Shown: positions 45,147 through 55,136 of the stretch, one piece after another
Position numbering within the stretch: position 1 is the first letter of the stretch
Layout of the letters: every line of letters begins with the position of its first letter
DNA from: Thermoanaerobacterium sp. RBIITD
GTDB lineage: Bacteria; Bacillota; Thermoanaerobacteria; Thermoanaerobacterales; Thermoanaerobacteraceae
Assembly (NCBI RefSeq): GCF_900205865.1
Contig: NZ_LT906662.1
Location: 2,617,411-2,681,410, forward strand
DNA length: 64,000 nt
Direction of reading: 5' to 3'
The notes under the pieces: model-generated
What the model saw: only the letters and a program-made list of their open reading frames with translations
Told to the model about the DNA's origin: nothing
Databases searched by the model: none
Position numbers and translations under genes: made by a program

Positions 45147-47507
45147 ATGAAGGAATTATCTATAGATAAATTAAAAAAATATATAGATCCGAATTTGTTT
45201 AATTTTGTCACTACAGAAACGATAAAATCTCTTGACGGTCTTATAGGACAGGAAAGAGCTAAAGATTCGATGGAATTCGGCCTTAAAATTAAGCAAAAGG
45301 GATACAACATATTTATAACTGGACTTATAGGAACAGGTAAATCTAGTTATGCCACAAGCTCTATAAATAAAGTTGCATCAGAAGAAAAAGTACCTGATGA
45401 TTGGGTTTACGTTTTTAATTTTGATAAACCATCACAGCCAATTGCAATAAATTTAAAACCCGGTGTGGGAAGACAATTACAAAGGGATATGAAAGAATTT
45501 GTTGAGCAGCTTCAAAGGGAAGTGCCAAAGGCATTTAACACTAAATCATATGATTTGCAAAAAAGTGAAATCATAAAGAAATATCAGGATAAGAAAAATA
45601 ACTTAGTAGAAGAACTAAATACACTTGCAAAAAATTTTGGATTTGTCTTAAAGGAAACAAAAACCGGAATTGTAAGTATTCCAGTTATTGATGGTAAACA
45701 GGTAAATAATGAGGAGTATGAACAATTAGATGAGGAAAAGAAAAAGGAAATAGAATCAAAAGCGTCGGAATTTGAGGTTAAGGTACTTCAAATATGGAAA
45801 GATATACAGAATGTTGATAAAGAAGCCAGAGATGAAATACATGAACTTGACAACAATATAGGGTTATTTGCTGTTGGACATCTTATTGATGATTTAAGAA
45901 CAAAATACAGTGATTATAATAGTGTAATAAAATATCTAGACAGTATACAGAGGGATATATTAGAGAACCTTGATAACTTTAGAAATGAAGATGACGAGGA
46001 TAACCAGTTTCCATTTATATTAAAGAAGAATAGAAAAGCTTTTTTAAAAAAATACAGTGTAAATCTCTTTGTTGATAACAGTCGTATGAAGGGTGCACCT
46101 GTCATAGTTGAGTATAATCCTAACTATAATAATATACTTGGCAGCATAGAATATGAAAGTGATTTTGGTGTCGCAACAACAGACTTTACTAAGATAAAAG
46201 CTGGTGCACTACATAGAGCAAATGGCGGATATTTGATATTGCAAGCAAAGGATGTTCTTACATATCCATACGTTTGGGATGCATTAAAAAGAACTTTGAA
46301 GACAGACAAAATAACAATAGAAAATGTGACATCATCATATGGGTTATTATCGATATCATCGTTAAAGCCTGAGCCTATCGAGCTTAATGTGAAAGTCGTA
46401 TTGATAGGTACACCCTATTTATATCATCTTTTGTATAATTATGACGAAGACTTTAAAAAGCTTTTTAAAGTAAAAGTTGATTTTAATGATGTTATGGATC
46501 TTAATGATGATAATATTGCACAAATGGCGGCGTTTGTCAAAAAACACTGCGAGACGGATAACTTAAGACCGTTTCACAATACAGGCGTTGCAAAAATTAT
46601 AGAGTATTCAACAAGAATATCGGAGGACCAAAACAAACTTACAACACGGTTCAATGATATTGTCGAAATTCTATATGAATCAGACATCTGGGCTGAGATA
46701 GATAAAAGTCCAATAGTAAAGGGTGAACATGTAGAAAAGGCGATAAAAGAGAAAATAAAGCGTGTTAATATGATAGAAGAAAAATATATCGATTATTTTA
46801 AAGAAGGGCTATTTTTAATAGATGTAACAGGTGAAAAAGTAGGTATTGTAAATGGTCTTTCTGTTATTGACCTTGGTGATTATCAATTTGGAAAACCTTC
46901 TAGGATAACTGTTACAACATATCCTGGTGAAGAGGGTGTAGTAAATATTGAAAGAGAGACAAAGATGAGTGGTCACATACATGATAAAGGTGTTATGATC
47001 ATAACTGGCTATATAGGGAGTAAATATGCGGATGACTTCCCACTTACACTTTCTGCACGTATATGTTTTGAACAATTGTACGAAGGCGTAGAAGGTGATA
47101 GTGCATCAAGCACAGAGTTATATGGAATACTATCGAGCTTGTCAGGTGTACCAATTAAACAAGGTATAGCTGTTACTGGCTCTGTCAATCAATTTGGGAT
47201 AATTCAACCTGTTGGTGGTGTGACACATAAGATCGAAGGCTTTTATAAGCTCTGTAAGGTTAAAGGCTTAACTGGTGATCAAGGAGTAATTATACCGGAG
47301 CAAAATATAGAGAATCTTGTACTTGATGATGAAGTTATTAATGCATGTAAAGAGAAAAAATTTCACATCTATAGCATAAAAACTATTGATGAAGGAATGG
47401 AGATATTGACAGGCGTGGAAATGAGTGTTATAAACGAAAAGGTAAAAGCAAAGTTAAAATCATTTTATGAAATTATGACTAAAAATAAGCAAAACAAAAG
47501 CGAATAA
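45147..47507 (+). CDS. LonB-like ATP-dependent protease
   Basis: 786 residues. The AAA+ part has Walker A GLIGTGKS (59-66), a long coiled-coil insert (about 130-270), and the sensor region HRANGGYLILQAKDVL. The C-terminal Lon protease domain has EGDSASS with the nucleophile Ser and GGVTHKIEGF with the catalytic Lys. Soluble, with no membrane helices. This is the Lon-related AAA_32 type, distinct from classic Lon; it degrades damaged or regulatory proteins. RBS AAGGAGG. The 220-bp leader has no identifiable riboswitch. Confidence 0.93.
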   Translation: MKELSIDKLKKYIDPNLFNFVTTETIKSLDGLIGQERAKDSMEFGLKIKQKGYNIFITGLIGTGKSSYATSSINKVASEEKVPDDWVYVFNFDKPSQPIAINLKPGVGRQLQRDMKEFVEQLQREVPKAFNTKSYDLQKSEIIKKYQDKKNNLVEELNTLAKNFGFVLKETKTGIVSIPVIDGKQVNNEEYEQLDEEKKKEIESKASEFEVKVLQIWKDIQNVDKEARDEIHELDNNIGLFAVGHLIDDLRTKYSDYNSVIKYLDSIQRDILENLDNFRNEDDEDNQFPFILKKNRKAFLKKYSVNLFVDNSRMKGAPVIVEYNPNYNNILGSIEYESDFGVATTDFTKIKAGALHRANGGYLILQAKDVLTYPYVWDALKRTLKTDKITIENVTSSYGLLSISSLKPEPIELNVKVVLIGTPYLYHLLYNYDEDFKKLFKVKVDFNDVMDLNDDNIAQMAAFVKKHCETDNLRPFHNTGVAKIIEYSTRISEDQNKLTTRFNDIVEILYESDIWAEIDKSPIVKGEHVEKAIKEKIKRVNMIEEKYIDYFKEGLFLIDVTGEKVGIVNGLSVIDLGDYQFGKPSRITVTTYPGEEGVVNIERETKMSGHIHDKGVMIITGYIGSKYADDFPLTLSARICFEQLYEGVEGDSASSTELYGILSSLSGVPIKQGIAVTGSVNQFGIIQPVGGVTHKIEGFYKLCKVKGLTGDQGVIIPEQNIENLVLDDEVINACKEKKFHIYSIKTIDEGMEILTGVEMSVINEKVKAKLKSFYEIMTKNKQNKSE

Positions 47508-47519
47508 TGGAGGGAATGT

Positions 47520-48668
47520 ATGGATGTGACATGTGTCACAAAAAATGATATTAGAGAATTTGCATATAAATCGGGAATAGATGTATTAGGTTTTGCAAGT
47601 CCGGATTGCCTTTTTAAATATCGAGTTTTATTGAAAAATAGGTGTGAGCTTGGCTTAAGTTGTTCCATTGAAGAAAAAGATGTAGAAAAGAGAATAAATC
47701 CTGCTTTGCTATTAGAAGATGTTAAAAGCATTATTGCAATAGCTGTATCGTACAATATTGATTTCAAAAGAGATGACCTTAAATCAGGTTTTGGGATTGT
47801 ATCAAGAACATCTTGGGGTAAAGATTACCATATGGTTTTGAAAGAAAAACTCGATATGCTAAAAAGCTTTATATTATCAAAATGTAACAATGCAAAAATG
47901 GTATCACTTGTCGATAACAATCCACTCCTTGAAAGGGCTATAGCATATAGTGCTGGAATAGGCTTTTATGGGAAGAACAACATGATTATTAACGAAGAGT
48001 ATGGTTCGTACATATTTCTCGGAGAGTTATTGTTAAATGTATATTTTGAACCTGATACACCAATTGATTCAAAATGTGGTGATTGCAGCTTATGCTTAAA
48101 AGCATGTCCTGGGAAAGCATTTGTTAGCGACTATAATATAGATGCAAATAAATGTCTGTCATATGCAACAATTTATAAAGGGTATTTAAATGATGAAACA
48201 ATAAAAAAATTAGGCAAAAGGATCTACGGCTGTGATGTCTGCCAAGAAGTTTGTCCATTTAATAAAAGGGCGAAAAAGGTTATGAGAAATGAATTTATTC
48301 CGGGAAAACTTAAACCTCGGCATAATCTCACAGAGATTCTAGACCTTGACAATAAAAGATTTAAAGAGGTATTTGGGCCTACATCATCTTCTTGGAGAGG
48401 TAAAAATACAATAATAAGAAATGCAATAATTGCTTCAATAAATTCTAAAGACAAAGACAGTATTAAGTCATTAAAATCCTTATTAAAAGGAAATAGCGCT
48501 TATTTAAGAGGATATAGTGCATATGCTTTAAGCATTTTGGATGGTGAAAGGTCTATAAGTGGCATAGAAAATGCTTATTTAAAAGAAACTGATATAGAAA
48601 CAAAAGAATTTATGAAAAAGGCTTTGAAAAATATAAGAGGTGAGGTTTTTGAGGATAACAAAAGATAA
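47520..48668 (+). CDS. queG: Epoxyqueuosine reductase QueG
   Basis: 382 residues. SYNIDFKRDDL and SLVDNNPLLERAIAYSAGIGFYGKN hold the cobalamin-binding part and catalytic Asp. Two 4Fe-4S sites follow (CGDCSLCLKACPGKAF and CDVCQEVCPFN), then C-terminal HEAT-like repeats (LKGNSAYLRGYSAYALSIL). It performs the last step of queuosine synthesis in tRNA, reducing epoxyqueuosine. RBS GGAGGG. Overlaps nth by 20-29 bp, so translation is coupled. Confidence 0.95.
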   Translation: MDVTCVTKNDIREFAYKSGIDVLGFASPDCLFKYRVLLKNRCELGLSCSIEEKDVEKRINPALLLEDVKSIIAIAVSYNIDFKRDDLKSGFGIVSRTSWGKDYHMVLKEKLDMLKSFILSKCNNAKMVSLVDNNPLLERAIAYSAGIGFYGKNNMIINEEYGSYIFLGELLLNVYFEPDTPIDSKCGDCSLCLKACPGKAFVSDYNIDANKCLSYATIYKGYLNDETIKKLGKRIYGCDVCQEVCPFNKRAKKVMRNEFIPGKLKPRHNLTEILDLDNKRFKEVFGPTSSSWRGKNTIIRNAIIASINSKDKDSIKSLKSLLKGNSAYLRGYSAYALSILDGERSISGIENAYLKETDIETKEFMKKALKNIRGEVFEDNKR

Positions 48669-49296
48669 TGCATTAAGGGTTATAATTATTCTTGAGAAGA
48701 CATACCCAGATGCGAAACCAAGCCTTCATTTCAAAAATGCTTTTGAACTATTGATAGCAACAATTTTATCTGCACAGTGTACTGATAAAAGAGTAAATAT
48801 GGTGACAGAAAGATTGTTTAAAAAATATAATTCACCATATGATTTAGAAAATATTGTTCCATCTGAATTTGAAAAGGAAATAAAAGATTGCGGATTATAT
48901 AGAAATAAATCTAAAAATATTATAAAAACTTGTAAGATTCTATGTGAAAAATATGATGGCAATGTTCCTGATGAACTTGAAAAATTAATGGAATTGCCTG
49001 GGGTTGGAAGAAAAACTGCAAATGTTGTTATTAGCAATGCATTTAAAAAAGATGCAATAGCTATTGATACACATGTTTTCAGGGTTTCAAATAGAATAGG
49101 CCTTGCGGATAGTAAAGATGTTTTAAAAACCGAAGAACAATTGATGGAAATAATCCCTAAAAATTTGTGGTCAAAGTCACACCATCTTTTAATATATCAT
49201 GGTAGAAATATATGTATTGCAAGGAAGCCGAAATGCGACATTTGTCCTGTAAATCATTTATGTTTATTTAATAAAAAGTTAATGAAAAATTTATAA
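48649..49296 (+). CDS. nth: Endonuclease III
   Basis: About 215 residues. TILSAQCTDKRVN, the helix-hairpin-helix LPGVGRKTANVV with catalytic Lys, AIDTHVFRVSNRI with catalytic Asp, and the Fe-S loop C-x6-C-x2-C-x5-C (CIARKPKCDICPVNHLC). DNA glycosylase/AP lyase for oxidised pyrimidines. Start TTG 48649 fits GAGGTGAG 6 nt upstream; GTG 48640 is possible. Confidence 0.96.
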   Translation: MRITKDNALRVIIILEKTYPDAKPSLHFKNAFELLIATILSAQCTDKRVNMVTERLFKKYNSPYDLENIVPSEFEKEIKDCGLYRNKSKNIIKTCKILCEKYDGNVPDELEKLMELPGVGRKTANVVISNAFKKDAIAIDTHVFRVSNRIGLADSKDVLKTEEQLMEIIPKNLWSKSHHLLIYHGRNICIARKPKCDICPVNHLCLFNKKLMKNL

Positions 49297-49375
49297 GTAT
49301 GTAATTAATTTGCAAAATATGTGGTATATAATTTAAGTAAAAGTTTCAAAAATTATTATTAATGGGGAGATCAAT

Positions 49376-50866
49376 ATGGAGACAAAAGATACTAAGAGAA
49401 ATAGAAACAAAAATAGCTATTTTTATATTATTTTATTAGTGTTGGTTCTTGTGGTTTTCGCAGGTTCCATTGCGATGTTTTATACTATTTTGAATCAAAA
49501 TGTTATAACAAAAGGGGTATATGTAAATAACATAAATTTAAGTGGTTTAACAAAGGAAGAAGCATATTCAAAATTGCAGAACAGTCTAGAATCCTTCGAT
49601 AATTTTGAGGTAATATTGAAATATAATGATAAACAATATGCTTTGACAAATAAAGATATCAAAGTAAATTATGACTATAATAAAATGGTTGCTGATGCAT
49701 ATGCAATAGGTAAAAAAGGCAACCCATTAGATCGCTTAAAAATCATATATAATGTGAGAAAGCATGGTGAATATTTAAAATATAAGCCGAAAGCAAATTA
49801 CAATAACTTAAATTCATTTGTAACCAATATATCAAAAGACATTGATAAAAAACCTGTAGATGCAAAAATAAGTATTTCATATGGTAAAATAAATATAACA
49901 AATGATATACCTGGGCAGAAAGTTGATGTTGGGAAGACTGTCGATGATGTTAAAAATGCAATAAATAGTTTTATTAACAATGAAGGAAATAGCAAGATTG
50001 AAATTCCGATTACGGTAGTAAAAGTTGATGCAAATATAAAAGCATCAGAACTTAGTATGGTTAAAAACAAAATTGTGTCGTATTCTACTCAATTTAATAC
50101 ATCCGATGTTAACAGATCAGAAAACTTGGCTGTTGCAGCAAAAGCCCTTAATGGAAAACTTTTAATGCCTGGTGATGAATTCTCCTTGAATAAAGCATTA
50201 GGGCCAAGGATTATCCAGAATGGGTATAAAGAAGCACCTGTTATAGTTGGTAATAAGCTTGTACCAGATATAGGTGGCGGAGTATGCCAGGTTGCAACTA
50301 CACTGTATAATGCTGCATTAAGAGCTGATTTAAAAATAGATGAAAGATACCATCATACATTTCCGGTAGGATATGTATCACCAGGTCAGGATGCTACTAT
50401 ATCCGGTGATGTACTTGATTTAAAATTCAAGAATCCATCACAGTATCCTCTATATATTGAGTCGTACATCAATGGCAATAATTTTGTGGTTAATCTATAT
50501 GGATATACAAAGGATCCTTCAAAAAGAATAGATATATATTCAGAGATTGTTGACAAGTATGAACCAAAGGTAAATTACGTTAATGACCCTACTTTGCCAG
50601 AAGGTCAGGAAAAAGTCGAAGTAGAACAGCATACGGGGTACAAAGTTAATACCTATAGATTGATTTATCAAAATAACGTGCTTCAAAAGAAAGAATTTTT
50701 ATATACAGATATATATAAACCTGTTGATGGTGTTATAAAGCGTGGCACTAAGAAGGCAGACGGGACAAGTAATACAGTTAAAGAATCTAATCAAAATAAC
50801 AGTAAAGTAAATACTTCTACTGAGGATTTAAATGGTAAGCCTCAAAACATAAATCCTACAAATTAA
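49376..50866 (+). CDS. VanW-family cell-wall protein with N-terminal anchor
   Basis: 496 residues. N-terminal membrane anchor FYIILLVLVLVVFAGSIAMF (19-38), two peptidoglycan-binding-4-like repeats (GVYVNNINLSGLTKEEAYSKL), and the VanW domain (LMPGDEFSLNKALGPR, VPDIGGGVCQVATTLYNAALR). A G5-type strand region follows (EKVEVEQHTGYKVNTYRLIY), then a Ser/Asn-rich tail. Extracellular, probably bound to peptidoglycan; role unknown. RBS GGGGAG; bidirectional terminator behind it. Confidence 0.92.
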   Translation: METKDTKRNRNKNSYFYIILLVLVLVVFAGSIAMFYTILNQNVITKGVYVNNINLSGLTKEEAYSKLQNSLESFDNFEVILKYNDKQYALTNKDIKVNYDYNKMVADAYAIGKKGNPLDRLKIIYNVRKHGEYLKYKPKANYNNLNSFVTNISKDIDKKPVDAKISISYGKINITNDIPGQKVDVGKTVDDVKNAINSFINNEGNSKIEIPITVVKVDANIKASELSMVKNKIVSYSTQFNTSDVNRSENLAVAAKALNGKLLMPGDEFSLNKALGPRIIQNGYKEAPVIVGNKLVPDIGGGVCQVATTLYNAALRADLKIDERYHHTFPVGYVSPGQDATISGDVLDLKFKNPSQYPLYIESYINGNNFVVNLYGYTKDPSKRIDIYSEIVDKYEPKVNYVNDPTLPEGQEKVEVEQHTGYKVNTYRLIYQNNVLQKKEFLYTDIYKPVDGVIKRGTKKADGTSNTVKESNQNNSKVNTSTEDLNGKPQNINPTN

Positions 50867-50890
50867 AAAACGAGTGGAAACACTCGTTTT
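50867..50890. terminator. Bidirectional terminator between the VanW gene and perR
   Basis: AAAACGAGTG, GAAA loop, CACTCGTTTT; A/T runs on both sides serve both convergent genes. Confidence 0.9.
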
Positions 50891-50893
50891 AAT

Positions 50894-51310
50894 TTATTTT
50901 TTTTTCTTGCAATCTGGGCAATACCCGTAAAAATAAAGCTTCTGTTCTGTAAGAAGATAATCTGTATGCTTGCTTACTTCCTTTATAACATCCTTAAGCA
51001 CCGATTCATCAAGGTCATCTACCCTATTACAACCATAACAAATGAGATGTGGATGTGAGTCTGTGTTTGCATCATACCTAAAACTACCTTCACCTACATT
51101 AAGTTCTTGCACAAGGCCAATATTTTTAAGCATTTCAAGCGTTTTGTACACGGTTGCGAGACTCATTGTAGGGAAATCGGACGACAATTTTTTATATATT
51201 GTTTCAGCGCTCGGATGTTCTTTCGTATTTCTAAGCATATTTATTATTGCAAGTCTTTGTGGTGTAACCTTTAATCCCTTCTCTTTTAAGACTAATGAAA
51301 TATCGTCCAC
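50894..51310 (-). CDS. perR: PerR peroxide-sensing repressor (Fur family)
   Basis: 138 residues. Metal and zinc ligands occur at H32, D80, H86, H88, D99 and C91, C94, C131, C134, each exactly five positions before the Bacillus subtilis PerR set (H37, D85, H91, H93, D104; C96, C99, C136, C139). The Asp at 80 favours PerR over Fur. wHTH: VTPQRLAIINML and MSLATVYKTLEML. It would control peroxide defence such as rubrerythrin. A clear PerR box upstream is not visible. Confidence 0.92.
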   Translation of the reverse strand: MDDISLVLKEKGLKVTPQRLAIINMLRNTKEHPSAETIYKKLSSDFPTMSLATVYKTLEMLKNIGLVQELNVGEGSFRYDANTDSHPHLICYGCNRVDDLDESVLKDVIKEVSKHTDYLLTEQKLYFYGYCPDCKKKK

Positions 51311-51519
51311 TATATCCCTTCTTTCTGTATGGAATATTAATTAATAAAATTTATCACATAATATTCGTATTTAAATTATACTATTTTTATATTGTTCTGT
51401 CAAATATATTTTAATAAAATTGTTTAATTAAGTGGATTATTGTCAACTTGAAGTTAACAAATTGTAGTGATATAGTTATAATTGGGTTTATAATATATTG
51501 ATGGATGGAGGACATTAAA

Positions 51520-52344
51520 ATGTCATATAAATTAATTGCTATTGATATGGATGATACACTTCTCACACACGATAAAAAAATCTCCGAAGAAAATATCAAA
51601 ATTTTGAAGAAAGCCCATAATAATGGAATTTATATTGCTATTTCTACAGGAAGAATATACGCATCAGCATATGCATATTCAGAATTTCTTGGCTTTAAGC
51701 CATATATTATTGCAAGTAATGGTGCTATAATAAGAGATCCTAACAATAAAGAAATATATGAAAGTGTTCTTGATTTAGATGCTCTAAAGTATTTGATAGA
51801 ATTAGGGAATAAATATGATACATATTACCATTTTTATAGTGATAAAATAGTTTTTTCACCGGAAACTACAAACAAATATCAAAAATATGGTGAATGGAAT
51901 AGACTATATAATGAAACGCTAAAAGTCGAGATAAGAGAGATTCCTACGTCTGTAGATATTGTTGATAAACTTGAAGATAAAATTGTTAAGTTTGTTATAT
52001 TTGATGAAGATGCGGAAAAAATAAAAGAAGTTAGGAATATAATCGACAAAGATAAGAGCGATAGACTTGCAATAACGAGCTCTTATTACAATAATATTGA
52101 GATAATAAATAAGGACGTAAGCAAAGGTAGCGCTCTTAAAATACTTGGAGCATATCTTGATATAGAAAGGCATGAAATGATGGCAATAGGTGATAGTGAG
52201 AATGACCTTGAAATGGTACAGTATGCCGGACTTGGTGTAGCCGTAGAAAATGCAATTGATTTGTTAAAATCCAATGCAGACTACATAACAAAGACAAACA
52301 TGGATGATGGTGTGGCATATGCTATTAAGAAGTTTGTACTATAA
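51520..52344 (+). CDS. Cof-type HAD-IIB phosphatase
   Basis: 274 residues. Motif I IDMDDTLL, motif II ISTGR, motif III with a Lys (DKIVKFVIF and SKGSALK), motif IV GDSENDLEM. The C2B cap lies at about 80-190. Start at ATG 51520 behind GGAGGA. Dephosphorylates sugar phosphates or flavin/pyridoxal phosphates; substrate not predictable. Confidence 0.93.
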   Translation: MSYKLIAIDMDDTLLTHDKKISEENIKILKKAHNNGIYIAISTGRIYASAYAYSEFLGFKPYIIASNGAIIRDPNNKEIYESVLDLDALKYLIELGNKYDTYYHFYSDKIVFSPETTNKYQKYGEWNRLYNETLKVEIREIPTSVDIVDKLEDKIVKFVIFDEDAEKIKEVRNIIDKDKSDRLAITSSYYNNIEIINKDVSKGSALKILGAYLDIERHEMMAIGDSENDLEMVQYAGLGVAVENAIDLLKSNADYITKTNMDDGVAYAIKKFVL

Positions 52345-52357
52345 AAATTTATTAAAA

Positions 52358-52386
52358 TTGACGATATATTATTTGCATATTATAAT
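52358..52386 (+). promoter_or_regulatory. V-ATPase operon promoter
   Basis: TTGACG (52358-52363), 17 bp, TATAAT (52381-52386), 38 nt before the first start codon. Confidence 0.85.
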
Positions 52387-52423
52387 AATAAGCATTAGAA
52401 ATATTTTCATGGGTGGTGATATA

Positions 52424-52750
52424 TTGGCAAAAGAAATTATTGATAAAATTTTGGAATCGGAAGATAGATCAAATAAAATAATTGAGTATGCTAAAAAGGA
52501 AGCCCAATCAATTATTGATGATGCGAAGAGAAAAAGCGATGCAATAATAAAAGAATCATACGAATATGGAAAAAACGAGCAGAAAGAACTTTTAAATAAA
52601 GCTGATAGAGATGCAAATACTGCTATAGAAAAGAAAAGACAAGAAAAAGATGATATAATAGCTGGTTTAAATATTATAGTAGAAAAGAACATGAACGATG
52701 CTGTAAATCTCATCTATGAGAGGATAGTGGGTACATATGTCGGTAGCTAA
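52424..52750 (+). CDS. V-type ATPase peripheral-stalk subunit (H/G-like)
   Basis: About 108 residues starting at TTG 52424 (GGTGGTG upstream). Nearly all charged coiled coil: KIIEYAKKEAQSIIDDAKRK, AIEKKRQEKDD. It pairs with subunit E to form the outer stalk, in the place of ntpF in Enterococcus. Overlaps the I gene by 14 bp. Confidence 0.85.
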   Translation: MAKEIIDKILESEDRSNKIIEYAKKEAQSIIDDAKRKSDAIIKESYEYGKNEQKELLNKADRDANTAIEKKRQEKDDIIAGLNIIVEKNMNDAVNLIYERIVGTYVGS

Positions 52751-54644
52751 AATGAATAAAATGACCCTTGTTGGGTTTAAAAAGGATAAGAAAAGATTTT
52801 TAAAGCTGCTACAGGAGATGGGATTGGTAGAATTAGCAGAGATTGAAATAGAAAAACTTAAGAAGGAGTATGCAACAGACGAATTGTACGAAGTCGATAA
52901 TTTTTTATCCGACTGTAAATCAGCAATAGCTGTTATCGAAAAGTATATAAAAAGCCGTAAATCCGGCTTTGAAAAACCCAAAATGAGTACAGAAGAGATA
53001 TCAAAAATACTTGAAAATAAGCAAATCTTAAGAGAACATATGAAAAAAGTTGTAGCATTAGAAGATGAAATCAATCAAATTAAAAATGATAGAGGAAGGC
53101 TTATATCGACTATAGATATTTTAAAGCCATGGATTAATCTTGATACACCTATCGGTGAATTAAAATCTATAAAAGACATAAATTTTAATCTTGGAGTAAT
53201 TTCCAAAAGAGTTTATGAAAAATTTGAAAATGAAATTAATTTAAAAATAAAGGAACATTATATTGAATTATTAAATGAAACAAAACCAGATGTATATTTG
53301 CTTTTGATTTATCACAAATCTTTTGCCAACGAAATAGAAGATGTAATAAGAAAGTATGGCTTTGTAAAATATGAACTGCCAATTAATGATACGCCAAAAG
53401 TTGCAATAGACAATTTTGAAAGAGATATATCCAATATGGAAGTTGAAATATTAAACACAAAGAATGAAATATTAGAAAATGGAAAATATTTAGATTCATT
53501 TAAAGCTTTGTGTGATTATTATACAACCAAAAGAGATAGGATTGTTGCAGGTGACAAAATACTCAATTCTAAAAAAACTTTCTATCTAGAAGGATGGTTA
53601 CCAGAAAAAGCGGTTGATAATGTTAACAAAGCCTTAAAAAAATTAAATACTACATATTATATTGATTTTAGAAAACCAGAGGATGGCGAGGAGTTCCCGA
53701 TAATACTGGAGAACAATAAATTTGTAAGGCCATTTGAAGCCGTTACAGAATTCTATAGTCTTCCAAAGTCAAATGAAATTGATCCTGATTTTGTCATGGC
53801 GCCATTTTTCTTTGTGTTTTATGGTATGATGATTGGTGATGCAGGTTATGGAATTGTTCTCGCTTTACTCACATTCTTGGCACTTAAATTTATACCATTT
53901 GAAGGCATGGCAAAAAAGCTTATTCAGCTTTTAATGTTAGGTGGTATATCAACATTAATATGGGGTGCAATGTTTGGCAGCTGGTTTGGAAATCTCATAA
54001 AATTGAAGCCATTGTGGTTTGACCCTTTAAAAGATCCAATGAAACTATTGATTTTTTCATTTATTCTAGGTGTAATACAAGTTTATGTTGCGATGGCTAT
54101 GAAGGCATATATTAATATAAAAGAAGGTAAGATACTTGATGCTATTTTTGATCAAGGCTTTTGGTATATATTTTTAACAGGACTTATGATGTTTTTGATT
54201 CCTCAATTGTCTTCTATAGCTAAATATGTAGCACTAACAGGTGCAATTTTGTTAATACTCACACAAGGAAGGGCCAAAAAGAACATTATTATGAAATTTC
54301 TTTCAGGATTAATTAGCTTATATAGTGTTACAAGCTTTCTCGGTGATGTTCTTTCGTATTCAAGAATACTTGCACTTGGGCTTGCGACAACAGTTGTTGC
54401 AACTGTAATGAATACAATTGCACTACTTTTTAAAGGAAATATTTTTCTATATATAATTTTCGCGCCTATTGTATTGATTATAGGACATTCATTTAATATT
54501 GCAATCAATGCACTGGGAGCATTTGTACATTCCAGCAGATTGCAATACATCGAATTTTTTGGAAAGTTCTACGAAGGTGGAGGTAAGGCATTCACACCTT
54601 TTAGAATAAAAACAAAATACTTTAAATTTGTTAAGGAGGAATAA
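52737..54644 (+). CDS. atpI: V-type ATPase subunit I (membrane a-type)
   Basis: 635 residues. The cytoplasmic half (1-340) is coiled coil and alpha/beta; the C-terminal half has about 7-8 helices (FFFVFYGMMIGDAGYGIVLAL, LGDVLSYSRILALGLATTVVA). The essential Arg lies in YSRILALGLA. It provides the ion half-channels beside the K ring. Confidence 0.96.
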   Translation: MSVAKMNKMTLVGFKKDKKRFLKLLQEMGLVELAEIEIEKLKKEYATDELYEVDNFLSDCKSAIAVIEKYIKSRKSGFEKPKMSTEEISKILENKQILREHMKKVVALEDEINQIKNDRGRLISTIDILKPWINLDTPIGELKSIKDINFNLGVISKRVYEKFENEINLKIKEHYIELLNETKPDVYLLLIYHKSFANEIEDVIRKYGFVKYELPINDTPKVAIDNFERDISNMEVEILNTKNEILENGKYLDSFKALCDYYTTKRDRIVAGDKILNSKKTFYLEGWLPEKAVDNVNKALKKLNTTYYIDFRKPEDGEEFPIILENNKFVRPFEAVTEFYSLPKSNEIDPDFVMAPFFFVFYGMMIGDAGYGIVLALLTFLALKFIPFEGMAKKLIQLLMLGGISTLIWGAMFGSWFGNLIKLKPLWFDPLKDPMKLLIFSFILGVIQVYVAMAMKAYINIKEGKILDAIFDQGFWYIFLTGLMMFLIPQLSSIAKYVALTGAILLILTQGRAKKNIIMKFLSGLISLYSVTSFLGDVLSYSRILALGLATTVVATVMNTIALLFKGNIFLYIIFAPIVLIIGHSFNIAINALGAFVHSSRLQYIEFFGKFYEGGGKAFTPFRIKTKYFKFVKEE

Positions 54645-54646
54645 AT

Positions 54647-55126
54647 ATGAGTTTACAAATTGGACAAATATTTGCATTAGTTGGTGCAGCATTGGCAGTT
54701 ATATTACCTGGAATTGGATCTGCAAAAGGGGTCGGTCTTGTGGGTGAAAGTGCTTCTGGTGTTATAACAGAAGATCCAAGCAAATTTGGGCAGATACTTA
54801 TTTTGCAAGCTATACCAGGTACACAAGGAATATATGGATTTTTGACAGGATTCATAATTATATCCAAGTTGGGTGTTCTAAGTGGGAATATAGCGCAACT
54901 TACACTTGGACAAGGGTTATTGATATTTGCTGCATCACTGCCTATTATGATTGTAGGATTAGTCTCTGCTATATATCAGGGTAGAGTTGCAGCTGCAGGT
55001 GTAAGTATAGTTGCTAAGAAGCCTGAAGAGGTTGCAAAGGCCATTACATTTGCCGCAATGGTAGAAACATATGCCGTTTTGTCTTTATTGATTTCTGTTT
55101 TAACAATCACGTTTATAAAAATATGA
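54647..55126 (+). CDS. atpK: V-type ATPase subunit K (rotor ring)
   Basis: 159 residues with four helices, a fused double hairpin. The Na+ ligands of Enterococcus NtpK are present: T59-Q60 (PGTQG), Q111 (IYQGR), E140 (MVETYAV), so Na+ translocation is predicted. Two nt after atpI; RBS AGGAGG inside its end. Confidence 0.96.
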   Translation: MSLQIGQIFALVGAALAVILPGIGSAKGVGLVGESASGVITEDPSKFGQILILQAIPGTQGIYGFLTGFIIISKLGVLSGNIAQLTLGQGLLIFAASLPIMIVGLVSAIYQGRVAAAGVSIVAKKPEEVAKAITFAAMVETYAVLSLLISVLTITFIKI

Positions 55127-55136
55127 GGTGGTCATA

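Noticed and set aside
51311-51420. PerR box upstream of perR
   Set aside because: AT-rich partial matches only; nothing close to the 15-bp TTATAAT-N-ATTATAA dyad.
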